From Cantharellus purpuraceus (lineage: Eukaryota > Basidiomycota > Agaricomycetes > Cantharellales > Hydnaceae), in NCBI GenBank assembly GCA_025174535.1, contig JALBUN010000010.1:1488001-1552000 (forward strand): DNA of 64,000 bases, given 5' to 3'. The notes under the pieces are model-generated. The model was not told where the DNA came from. It ran no database searches and saw only the letters and a list, made by a program, of their open reading frames with translations. Both the position numbers and the translations under genes were made by a program. Positions 52,269-62,332 of this stretch are shown piece by piece; position 1 is the stretch's first letter; each line of letters opens with the position of its first letter.

Positions 52269-52747
52269 TTCCAAGGCAATCACCTGATCTGATCATCAAT
52301 CACCTGCTCTGATCCCTGAACTAGGCACTGATCAGGCAAAAAGAAGAGTATCCACCCTGTTTTCTGCACTGGTTTGCACAGCCATGGATAGCCACATCTC
52401 AGGTCAAGATCTCCATGGAAAATAGTGCCCTAAGAGGCTGTGGTTGTCAAGTTACAGAATATTTATTGATCAGAGACATCTGAGCCTGAATTCAGGCCAA
52501 ATGCCTGGTCCAAAGGTGGAGAGCCGACTGTGGGAAGGTTTGTGGGCGCCTATGGGTCCACAACTGTAGCACAGCAGAATAAGAGCATTCTGGGCCGAGT
52601 TCTGCATGGAATATTCCAAAAAAATATGTAAGAAATAGAGAATATTTGAATAAGTCCATTCCAGGTACAAGCACCATAAATATGCTGATATTTAGGAATG
52701 GAAACACAAAGTATAGCACATTGGTGCTGCATAAATAGGATTTGATA

Positions 52748-53312
52748 GACGCTTGTTTGGAATCATGTCAGTATACAATATTCTGATGTATATGAGATAT
52801 ACATCAGAATTTCAATGATACATAAAGCCAGGGAGTTACAATTTGGATATCTTAAAAGATTTCAGATGTGTGAAATTTTCATAAATATAAACATATATTC
52901 TATATTTTAATAAACTTTAAAAGATGAGATATTTGGTTGAGATGAACATAATCATTTACATGGATATAATAGGAATGTATGTATTAATATAATTGGTATT
53001 ATATAGGGTATTTAGATATACAAATACCAGGTGGGGATTAAAGATAGTTCAAATTATGTTACAAGTATTGTATAAGAAAGAATCAATGATATTTGGATGT
53101 TCCCTCAAGAGAGTTGCCACCACTAAATGGGGAAAAAACAGTTATTTTTGAGAATTATGCCAAAATATCACAATATGTTTTAATCTAGTATATTGTGTAA
53201 AATTTGAGAATCACATTGAAATATGAAAATAAGTTTTAATCTAAGTGTATTGTGTAAAATTTGAGGAAAATAGGTTGTATATACGTATTTGTTGTATTTC
53301 TGAACAAGTGTC
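52748..53312 (+). mobile_element. MITE copy M3, with known empty site
   Basis: 565 bp, GACGCTTGTTTGGAAT ... CTGAACAAGTGTC, with the duplication ATA at 52745-52747 and 53313-53315. The uninterrupted LTR-B sequence (ATTTGATAGGGAAAAGGTGG) at 49698-49717 gives the empty site, fixing both ends and a 3-bp TSD. Confidence 0.85.
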
Positions 53313-53337
53313 ATAGTGAAAAGGTGGTTCCCATACA

Positions 53338-55190
53338 GCTGACCTTACGTTGCCCTTTAATTTGGGGCAGCTAGGTCACATGTGACCTGTCTGGCCACAT
53401 TTGTAGCACACAATGTTACTACTAATGTTGTTCGATCAATCACCACTCACGTGTACTGGTGGTTTCAATTGATAATGACCCTTGAAAGGGTAATTGTTGG
53501 AATTGAACCCAGAGCTTCCATTATGGGGTTCCAAACTCGATGCACTCACTTGTCGTGAGTGTGTGTTGGGAGCCATATACACACATCCTTGGGGCATGGG
53601 TTGACTCCCCATATTCATCATACCAGTAGTTCTATTGACTACTGGTCTATGGCTTGAGGAGGACACATTAGTCATGTTCTCTGGGTGTCACATACCGTGG
53701 TGGTATCACGTCACTCCCTCAATCATTCGAGCAGTTTCATACAACTGCTCAATACTGCTGAATTCAGCATTGAAGCCCTTCTTGAGGACTTCTTGTCTCA
53801 GAGGTTTGCACATTGCAGTTACAAACCTCTTCCTGTACATGTACATGTCCGGCGGCATTATCATGCGATCCATGTACTTATCTAGGTCGTTCATCAATTC
53901 ATGAATGGTCCTTTGACCCTGTATTACAGAGTCAAATTTATTTGACGCATGGTGATGCATCAAGGTGTGTAGGAATCTATGCTGCAATCCTTGGATTGCA
54001 GTTTCCAGGGTCCAGTTTTGGACTGCCCTGTTGTAATGTTCTACATTCCTGTAGAACCATTCCTGGGCCTTGCCTTTAAGGCAAGTGCCTAAGTACAATA
54101 GCTGAAACTTTGTACTTGATGGCCCTAGGAGATTATTCATCTTCAGCCATCATAGCATACCTGCTACAAAGATCTCAAACTCTTTGAGATCTGCGCCTCC
54201 TGCATATTGCTCAGGAGGTGATACTTTAATGCCTGCCTTGGCAAGTACAGACTTCTCTGGGTCTGTGTCTCTATTACCAACTATGGCTACTTGCACCATG
54301 TGAGTAATGCCGTTGATAGGATCAATTATGTCCAATTGATCCAGTATGCCTTGACCTTCTAGGGTCAATGGTGCTGATTGTTCCCTGTTATGGGGAACAT
54401 CTTCTTGAGGTACCCATTGGGTATCTTGTTGCTCATGGCAGGTGTCTCCTGAAAGGCCTGCTGCTCATACATGCTGATAACTGTTCAGCACATGTTGCAA
54501 CTGTTGATTCAAATTGACAGCCACATTAAGCTCTTGCTGGGGCCACTGCTCTCTAAACAGCTAGCTGAGCTCTTGCTCTGCATGTTTAGCCTTCCATTCA
54601 AGGGCTAATCTATGTTTAAAAGAAGCCTCAACTTCTCATTGTTTCCATGGCTCAATCAAGAGATTGAGCTCCTTTGCCATAGATTGAGGAGTTTCCTCTT
54701 CAATCTGGATTGGTAATCCTTGCCTCGCCGGGATTACTGGGTCTCTAATTCCCTCCATTGGGGGAATTTCATTTCCTCTGTCTATCCAATCATTTGGTTA
54801 GACCCTCTCACCCCAGGGAGGTCCAGACTCTCCAGATTCATTCTTGTCAAGAATCTGATCTTCAGCAACACAACTTGCATCACTCAGAGTTCTCTTGGAG
54901 TGATTTTAACATCATTCCTAGCTCTGCTATTTGCTGCCCCATAGTAGTGGCAGCATGCCCTTGCTTCAGCAGCCATCTTAGCTGCCCGAGCACTAGCTTT
55001 GCTAATGCTCTTCATCTCATGTTGATTACGCATAAGTTGTTCAGTCAATCTTGCAATTGACCTGTGGGTTTCATGCCACTCCATGTTGCATGATTCCCTA
55101 GTAGAAGTATTGCTACTCGTATATTGAGCACGTTCCTTTCCTTTAGGAATGTTGGAGACAGTGGGTGACTGTCTCCTCCTTTCTTTCTTC
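53338..55190 (-). pseudogene. H-element Gag, second copy
   Basis: Reading leftwards: the helical N-terminal region (EWHETHRSIARLTEQLMRN at 55084), the Glu/Gln-rich segment, IIDPINGITHMVQVAIVGN (54300), a Gag core (54140-53706: YLGTCLKGKAQEWFYRNVEHY), a Ser/Asn-rich linker and a CCHC knuckle, VCYKCGQTGHM-stop-PSCP (53370-53415), in which an in-frame TGA follows H-M. About 262 bp corresponding to 7830-8091 are deleted. Several TGA/TAA stops. Hairpins tile this copy as in copy 1. The Gag core with C-x2-C-x4-H-x4-C is typical of LTR-element Gag. Confidence 0.7.
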
Positions 55191-55358
55191 TATCTTTGTA
55201 GGCTAACTAAGTTAGTCTACTAGTTGCTCACTTATATGAGCAACTGGGGGGGTTGGTATACTTCTGTACACCAGCAACAGCTGGTTTTCTAGTATTGACT
55301 AGAAAACTTCAATAATGAGGAAGAATCAGTTGATTCTTCCTTTGGAAGTTCAAAAAAG

Positions 55359-56158
55359 TGTTATGGGTGTCTTAGTTCACACCATTGCACAGAACTCAAC
55401 CAAGTGTATTGGTTGGGCAATGTGCTGTACAGTGTGGTAGTTACTAAGTTCTGTCTACTATATGTGGACCCACACATGTACTTGGGTCCACTGGCTTATA
55501 TAATAACTATACATATGCACTAGGTCCGATTGGGGGTCAGAGGTTGGGTCGGAGATTGGGTTGGAGTGATGGTCAGAGTCGGAGAGGGAATCAGGGTGTG
55601 TCATGGGGGTTGGAACAGACTTGGCTTCAGCTTATGTGCTGCACCCTCACTAATACCAGAGTTTGAGATTTTGGAGACAGAGTATGACTTAGATGATTAG
55701 GATTGGACTTAGGAACTAGGTGTGATTCGATATTTGAACTGGGGAATGAAGTCCCCAGTTGGGCAACTTAAATACATATTTGAAATCTAATAATAATTAC
55801 TCCAGTGATGGGTCTCCAAGGCTGACAGCCTTACATGAGTATGTCTGAGTCTGACAGGGATGGATGTCCAGGTTCCTATGGTGATGCTGATGCATCAATT
55901 GGAACTGGACATGGATGGGCAAGATTCGGTGGTGACAATCGGACAGATACATGGAGACGTGATGGTTTCCAAATGGAGTATAGATTTCATATGCATGGGG
56001 ATCTGAGTGGATTGGATGGGGATCTGGGCATTAATGAATATAGTCATAACAGCACATATATCTATCAAGAAGACAGCATTCCTTAATGGAATGCTGCATA
56101 CATTAATTATAACTATCTAGCTATATACTATAGTAAGTAAGTACCTTGGGTACTTACA
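55359..56158 (-). mobile_element. LTR-H copy 2, split by LTR-A copy f
   Basis: Reverse copy of 7372-7649: ends GGGTACTTACA at 56158 and begins TGTTATGGG at 55359. About 262 bp once the LTR-A copy is removed. Hairpin CAGCATTCC/GGAATGCTG (about 56074-56096) is perfect here. Confidence 0.6.
55514..56051 (-). mobile_element. LTR-A copy f
   Basis: ATGCACTAGGTCC...AGTCATAACA; the first four bases of the LTR are not distinct because host and LTR share ATGCAC. The insertion sits exactly at the hairpin ATATGCACCC/GGGTGCATAT of LTR-H, whose loop side is disrupted. No clean TSD. Confidence 0.8.
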
Positions 56159-56272
56159 AAGTAGAACAAGTCATGCTGGCAGTGCACAGGACATCATAAA
56201 TGATGAGCAGCAATGTGTGGCCAGCAGTGGAAGTTCCCATGAAGGGAACGCAGACAATTGTACTATAGATCA
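56159..56272 (+). mobile_element. H gag fragment in opposite orientation
   Basis: About 110 bp related to 7860-8035 (GACATCATAAATGATGA shared), lying just outside LTR-H copy 2 but on the plus strand. It carries the hairpin GTTCCC/GGGAAC at 56233-56249, whose counterpart in copy 1 (7925-7944) is AGCTCCC/GGGAGCT. Confidence 0.5.
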
Positions 56273-56594
56273 TGTTTTGGAACCCACAAAATTATGGTGT
56301 TAGGGCAAACTCTAAATCACCACAATTCCATGAATGAACAGCTGAGAAGAATATCAAATCCTACTGCAGCACAACTCCAGAAACAATTTAATGTTTGATT
56401 ACAATCCTTTGTAATAGTCAATGCAGATGATATGCAGGAAGGTAATATGTTTCTTAGCAGTAGGGAATGAATAAGACTTCCAGAGTCTAGGGTTCATGGA
56501 CACTTAGGGGTCCAGATATTCCAAAAAGAGGGGAATGCACTTAGAGGCTAGAGAAAGTAGGTGGATGAATCCAACTGTCCAACCAGTGACACTC
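56273..56594 (-). mobile_element. LTR-B copy 6, 3'-end fragment
   Basis: About 322 bp matching 48295-48625 with many transitions (for example ACCCACAAAATT). It stops at CACTC. An old fragment. Confidence 0.8.
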
Positions 56595-57300
56595 TGCACA
56601 CTTGTATGCTCTTGACCCTTCATTGGAAATTTAGCTATAAGTACTCATAATTTAGTACTGTAAAAATTCAGTTCAAATAATCAACTTGGCTTGGCACATT
56701 TGCTTTGCCCTGTAAAGTTACATTTCTTCTGACATTTGGAAGTTTAACTTGTCCTTTCTTGTCCATACTGTTGTTGATCCAGGCATGGGACCTTGTGCAG
56801 CTGTGTGGTAATACTGCATGGAACATCTTCTGACTGATTTCTGAATCAGAATTAGCATTGTAAGTGTCAAGGATCTTTATTCCTAACAGGGACTTGGATC
56901 CCCAGCTTGAATATCAAATTTCATGTAAGTCCTGAGTCTACCTACTCATACTTAATCCTCTGGCTCCAAAACATCAGACATAGGTAATTGTGAGGGTGCA
57001 GCACATAAGCTGAAGCCAAGTCCAATCCAACCCCTACTCTGAATTCTGAACCCCAATAGTAACAATTGGAATATCAGTGGAATATTGCTTTGTCACAGCA
57101 GCCTTTAAGCTAGGGAACAGCACATAAGCTGAAGCCAGTCTGACCCAAGCCAGCCTTTATGACTCTGATGGATATAGATAGTGTGTAACAAGTCATAAGA
57201 AAGCTTTTCATTTGTGCATCTTCAAACCTGCAGGCATAGGATTCAATCAAAAGTGTGATGCAATTATGTGACGATTGATAGTACTGAGTGTTCCCCTGTA
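56595..57300. other. Faded repeats, no gene
   Basis: 56880-57040 is a diverged LTR-A-like piece (CCCCAGCTTGAATATC ... GCAGCACATAAGCTGAAGCC) and the block GCACATAAGCTGAAGCC recurs at about 57118. No open frame of note. This is the border between the transposon island and the host genes. Confidence 0.5.
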
Positions 57301-57419
57301 TGAACTGACATTATGTTACAGGGCCAAGACCGATGTGATGAGGGCAGGGACATGGCCAAATGGCGACAGCGTTTGGTAGACTGGGGAGCGGTTATGCTGG
57401 ATAGGAATCGTAAGAAATG

Positions 57420-57556
57420 CGTGGGCAGTGATCGTCAAGATGACGTCATTGATAAGGTGAATAAATAAATAAATAATAAGCGAGTACTAAAAAAGAATAG
57501 AAAGGGTGTTTAAGTTCGCGTGTTCAATCGTCTCCCACTGGGATCCCACCATCGCC
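57420..57556 (+). promoter_or_regulatory. Upstream region of ypd1 with CRE-like palindrome
   Basis: TGACGTCA (57441-57448) is a perfect ATF/CREB (CRE) site 109 bp before the start codon. It is followed by a short AAAT tetranucleotide run (57460-57478). ATF/CREB factors are outputs of fungal stress MAPK pathways, which the Ypd1 phosphorelay controls; regulation here is an inference. Confidence 0.4.
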
Positions 57557-58229
57557 ATGTCCTCTGCCCGTCCAGCATCAGCAACAACACCAGAAGGTGA
57601 TGCCCCATCGTCGCCCAAGGCAGAACACTCGTCTGCGCTGTCCCCAGAGGCTGGTCCATCGCCCGCTGATGTTCCCGCCGATGACAAGGTAATCCTTTCC
57701 GTGCCACGTATTTCTCCATCCCCTCGCAATCTCACCCCGCATCATCCAGTCAACACATCCTGCCGATCCTACTGACCTTGCCGATACAATCGACATGGAG
57801 ACTTTCCTTCAGATACGCGACCTCGACGAGGAGGACAACCACGACTTCTCGGAGGGGATGGTCTGGGCATACTTTGACCAGGCGGCGACCACATTCAATG
57901 ATATGGACCGGGCATAGTGCGTTCCTCTCTCCCGTACTTCCACCGTCCACCACTCACACCAGTACCCTCTCAGCGCTGACAAGGACCTGCCCAAGCTTTC
58001 GTCGCTTGGCCATTTCCTGAAGGGCTCTTCCGCGGCACTTGGCGTCTCCAAAGTGCAGGCCTCGTGCGAACAGGTGCAACATTACGGGGACCTGAGAGAC
58101 GAGGAGCTCAAGACCGACCTGACGCGGGAGGAAGCACTGGCTAAGATTGATGCGACGCTGGCGCGCGTAAAGGTCGAGTACGCAGAGGCAGAAAAATGGC
58201 TCAAGTCGTACTACGAGGATCTCGCATGA
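57557..58229 (+). CDS. ypd1: Ypd1-type histidine-containing phosphotransfer protein
   Basis: Three exons, 57557-57688, 57750-57916 and 57974-58229, give 184 aa. Introns (61 and 57 nt) are GT-AG; the second joins DMDRA-Y to ADKDLPKL. The HPt domain covers about residues 60-165, with the phospho-accepting His113 in HFLKGSSAALG. The N-terminal 45 residues are Ser/Pro/Ala-rich and probably disordered. Ypd1 passes phosphate between hybrid histidine kinases and response regulators (Ssk1, Skn7) in osmotic and oxidative stress signalling. It is slightly longer than yeast Ypd1 (167 aa) because of the N-terminal tail. The start is the ATG after CGCC, in frame with the conserved region. bms1 converges on it from the right. 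Confidence 0.92.
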
Positions 58230-58539
58230 TGACCAGCGAGCCTGCCAGTCTGGGCTCTCTTTATTTACTCGTTCTTCCTTTGTTGTTACTGCACCCTGCA
58301 CTTATCATCCACATCATCGTCGCTGTGCCAATCATCCATTCACCTATAATTACATACTTGTCATGCCCGCTTCGCTTCCTTTGTGTAACTTCCACCGCGT
58401 ACCAATATAACCGCAGCAACTAGTCGCATGTCGCACACCATATCCACCACCAAACCGAAAGGTTGTGGCACAATGGAGCGGGTCCAAAGCCCATCGCAAC
58501 CATCCGCACTTACAAGGTCTTCAACTCTCCCATTCCACG
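58230..58539. other. Intergenic region between convergent ypd1 and bms1
   Basis: About 310 bp holding the two 3' ends. Pyrimidine-rich and TTTGTTG-type stretches but no clear gene. Open frames here are read-throughs of the bms1 complement. Confidence 0.5.
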
Positions 58540-61500
58540 CTACCCAGTCTTCTTTCGCTTCCGTACCCCACCTCCCTCTTCGCGATCCACCTCCCGCTTT
58601 TTCTTTACCCCCGCAACCCGCATCCCCTCCTTCCGTTTCTCCTTCTCCTTCTCCTCCCTCTTTCCCTCTTCCTTCTCCGCCTTCCGCCGGTGCGCCTCCC
58701 TCCCCTCTGCCCTTTTCTCCTTTCGCCGTACTACCTGCTCCTTCCTCAAGGCTCGCATCTGTTGGAGCAGCGCCACCGCACGACGCTCCTCGGGTTCCAT
58801 TATAACCGCACGTTTTTGAAGGTATGTTTGGCGCCGCTGGGCGCGCATCAATTTTGGTTTGGAGGCGTAAGGAAGGGAAGCTTGGAGTTTTCGTGGGACC
58901 TTGAGAGGATTGAAGCGGCGAGAGGGACGTTCGATACGCTGGGAAATGGTGCAGTTTAGCGGTGAAGGATTAGTGCGTGTACTCAGGCCTGCGTACCTTG
59001 TATGTAGAGTTTACCTCAAGCGGCGTCTTGAGTCCCTCGTCGCGCCGCACTTGACCTGTAAGCCGCATGCCCGTCCATTGTTCCTTGTCCGACAGGAGAA
59101 GTGAAGTTACCGGGTTGTAGAACTTGCGCGGCTGGATTGCATACCATGCCCTCAGGAAGATGATATCTGGCAAGACTTTCAGCGTCCAACGGTCATGTCC
59201 CCGCGGAAACAGACACACCGCTCATTAGCACTTTGTCTTCAAAGGTGGCGCGGAACGCGCCATCTGGTTTTGCCAATGCCTTCTTGATCTGTCCCCTCAC
59301 GCCTGCCACAGTTCGGATATTCGCACCTTCGAACTTGGCCACCTCCAGCGCACTCGTAAACATATCCCGCACAAATGCCGTGTTCCTGAATATCTTGTAC
59401 GGCACGCCCGTCAGCTTCAGCTTCTTCACAATCTTTGTTGTCCGGTCAACATCGAGTACCACCCCCGTGGCGGCGATGCGGAATGCCGTCGTCGCATTGT
59501 GCAGGCCTGTAAAGGCGCAGAACCCAGTATTGGGGAGAGCGGTGGGCCCGTAGAATGTCGCGTAGCAGTGCATGTGCTCGGGCGTGTACTTGAGCATGCG
59601 CATCCGAATACTGTGGTCGTCCAGAGCGTAGATCGGGAGCGTCTGGAACCGCCGCCACCCAAGTGAAAGAATCAGGGGGTCGTTTGTCTTCAACGTGCGC
59701 GTGTACCACCGGTGCCGCTTCACCCGTACCTGCACGAAACCCAAACGCTCCTCTGCAGCAGTGAGCCCCCCCACAATGAGCGGGTACGCCGGATCAAAGT
59801 GCGTCACAAGCTCGCAGGGGGCGTTCGCGATCTCGATTCGTACGTACGTGCCCGGGCGGAACCCCTCGACGAGCGTGCGGGCAGCGGGGTCAATGTCAGC
59901 GAATTCGGCGCGGTTAAGGGCAAGCTGACGCGCGAGTTCGTCCTTTTTTTCAGTGTAGAAGTCGGAAGCGGTGGCGGCGGAAGGATCATCGTATTGCTCA
60001 TCAAATTTTCGCTTGAGAGCGTCCTTTTTTGCGGCGAGAGTAGCGGCACGAGTAGCATCAGTGTCGGGCGTCGGTGAGGAGGCGGGATCGGCAGTGGGAT
60101 CAAGGTCTTCGAAGTCACCGGTTGGGTCCTCGTACTCGTCGGCTGGCCTGTCGCCGTCGCCTGCGCCGGAAGGACCTGTAATAAAGAAGTGTCGAATAGA
60201 GTCAAGTAGTGCCTCGTCCTCCCATTCTGCCAGCAACTCGCTCGTAACGGGCTCTTTCGTCTGGTCGACAACGTCTACATCTAGGCTGTCCACCTTCTTC
60301 ACCTTGAAAAATTCGTCATCCTCATCTGCATCGTATTCGGTATCAGGTTCCTTCAGGGGTGCATCCCCCACCAGGATCTCCTCTGGAGTCAGGTCTGATT
60401 GATATATTAGCTTCGTCCAGTTGCGCCTTCGTCGTGCATGTTGGTAGAATGCCGACTGTGCTTTTGACGCGAGGTTGGTCTTCCACTGGGGCGCGTCGCC
60501 GTCATCGTCTTGTGGACGGTCGACGTCAAACTCACCCATATCCGAGTCGCTTGACGCATAGTCAGCATTCTCATGCTGTTCCGCTTCTGCAGGAAGGTTG
60601 GGCGCTGAGCGAGGAGGTCGTCGGAGGAATGTGCGACCCGTATTTTCCACATGAAGGTCCTCATCTGCTTCGTCATCGGTGCCTTCCGACCATTCTTCTA
60701 TCTCAGAATCAACTTCGGAGCCGGGATCAGAATCATCATCTGACACCTCGTCTTCAACGCCGTCTTCAGAGTCATCTCGTTCAACAGCCAGAGGTGTAGC
60801 AGAAGTGCCAAAGAGCTGAATGTTACTCTTTGAGATGCCATCAGCCAAGCTCGACTTGACGTCCTGTAGATCCATGACCATGCGTTCGCCTTCGCCTTGT
60901 GGAACTACACAAATTGCGGCGTCAATGCTCAGAAACAACTCCAGCGAATAGATGTACCAGAATCATCGGGGCCTGCCTCTGCCCGCCGCGTGAAGCTCCC
61001 AGGGACATTCACGTACACCGCGTCCTTGTCATACATGACGCCACCAACGTCGCTCATCGGGGCATGTATGAGCTTCATTTTGTCGGTCATTTTTCGCCGT
61101 CTCTCGCTCTCTACTGTAGGGAGCGGACACGGATCTTTGAGCACGCTCACGCTTTTAATACTCAGGTCGCCTGCGCCGGGAATGTGGATCGCCATACTGT
61201 TCTTCAGATTCGTACCACGCAGGTAGCCGTACAACGTAATGGTGCGGTCGCATTTGGGGTCGAGGCGCGCCTGTTCACGAGGTGTGAGGTCTTCCAGGCG
61301 ATCAGCGAGGAGGTAGGGGTGAGAATTACGGAATATGAGGGGGCGAAACTTCATTACAGAGATAAAACGACTGAGATTTTGGATCTCCTGGTCAGGGTAA
61401 CGGCCGTTGATGACGCCGGAGAGATAAAAGAGCTTGGCACCTTGATAGATTTCTGTCCAGAAACGCTTCTTGAGAGCCTTTTTTGTGGCACGTTGTGTAG

Positions 61501-62201
61501 CTACCTTTTTTATGAGATCGAGGTGAGTAAGTACACCAATGACTTTGGGGAAGCCGTGCGCTTGGAGGATGTTAAGGAACTCGAATGTTTCCTGTTGCAG
61601 AGTCAGCACGAGTGAGTTCATATAACGTGTTCATACGTGCCATTTCAAATCCAAACGATCCGTCTATCATCAACAGCACGAGATCTGCAACTTTCCCAAT
61701 GTCGATCATAGAGTTTAGGTCGTTGTTGCATTCAACAAAGGTGAGACGGCGTTTCTTGCCGCTAACGATGGTGATGGGTCCTTTTATCTCATTTAGTGAG
61801 TGCTTTGTATATCGTCTCACTAGACTTCTCATAAGAGTCGTTTTTCCAACCTGCACGAGCGCGTATAGATTGTCCAAGTATAAACGGCGGTGCGACTTAC
61901 CCCAGGGGGGCCGACAATTGCTACGATGACTGGCGGAGGCTCGTCGTCCGGCGTTCTATTGACCAAGGGCACATGCAAACGGGTTTGGTCTCGTTCAACA
62001 TTCCGTCGTGCTTGCTTGTCCGCACGCCGTCCAGATTTTGGTGCAAAAGCCTGAGCCGAGGTCAATACAACGGCAAGAGGAGGAGATGCAGCTTGCCTTT
62101 TCATTACGCCCCGATTGCCTCCCCGTTGCTTTTCCTTTCTTCTTGTCAGCTTTGACACCAGAATGTCGGGCCCTGTGCGCTTTCTGTGGTCGGTCGTCCA
62201 T
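58540..62201 (-). CDS. bms1: Bms1, ribosome-biogenesis GTPase
   Basis: Seven exons (minus strand): 62201-62097, 62050-61901, 61850-61641, 61591-60958, 60904-59219, 59166-58997 and 58938-58540; phases agree and give 1117 aa (yeast Bms1 1183). The N-terminus [15 protein letters not shown] leads into [17 protein letters not shown]. The G domain has P-loop GPPGVGKT at 82-89 and THLD at 177-180. An acidic region (about 390-600) precedes the conserved C-terminal domain ([35 protein letters not shown]) and a basic Lys/Arg tail. Bms1 with Rcl1 acts in the nucleolar SSU processome for 18S rRNA maturation. Introns 1 (AAG|GCAAGC) and 3 (ATG|GCACGT) appear to have GC donors; the rest are GT-AG. Start chosen at the ATG before the conserved basic N-terminus. 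Divergent from pob3. Confidence 0.93.
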
Positions 62202-62332
62202 TGCCAATACCAGTGCCACTTACATAATCGCAAGCCGTTGACTTCGTTTGTTATACACGTCAACTGCACGCACTTGCCTCCTTCAGTGACGCGTAACTGG
62301 TGAATTACACCTGTTGTTGCGTAGAAGACGAA
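62202..62332. promoter_or_regulatory. Bidirectional promoter of bms1 and pob3
   Basis: Only 131 bp separate the two start codons, so initiation elements for both genes must lie here or within the genes. No TATA box on either side; TTACATAATCG and TTATACACG are the only AT-rich words. Confidence 0.55.

Larger units (their letters stand above)
51820..53337 (-). mobile_element. LTR-B copy 5, truncated, with MITE M3 inside
   Basis: Reverse LTR-B lacking the 545 bp next to its 3' end; the missing side abuts LTR-A copy e. It ends GGTTCCCATACA at 53337. MITE M3 splits it at 52748-53312. Confidence 0.85.

Noticed and set aside
58428..58959. Pro/Ser-rich plus-strand ORFs of 118-164 aa
   Set aside because: They are the complement of the last bms1 exon, whose Lys/Arg/Glu-rich tail gives stop-free antisense frames.
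59695..60402. Plus-strand ORFs of 77-146 aa within bms1
   Set aside because: Antisense shadows of the acidic and C-terminal coding region.
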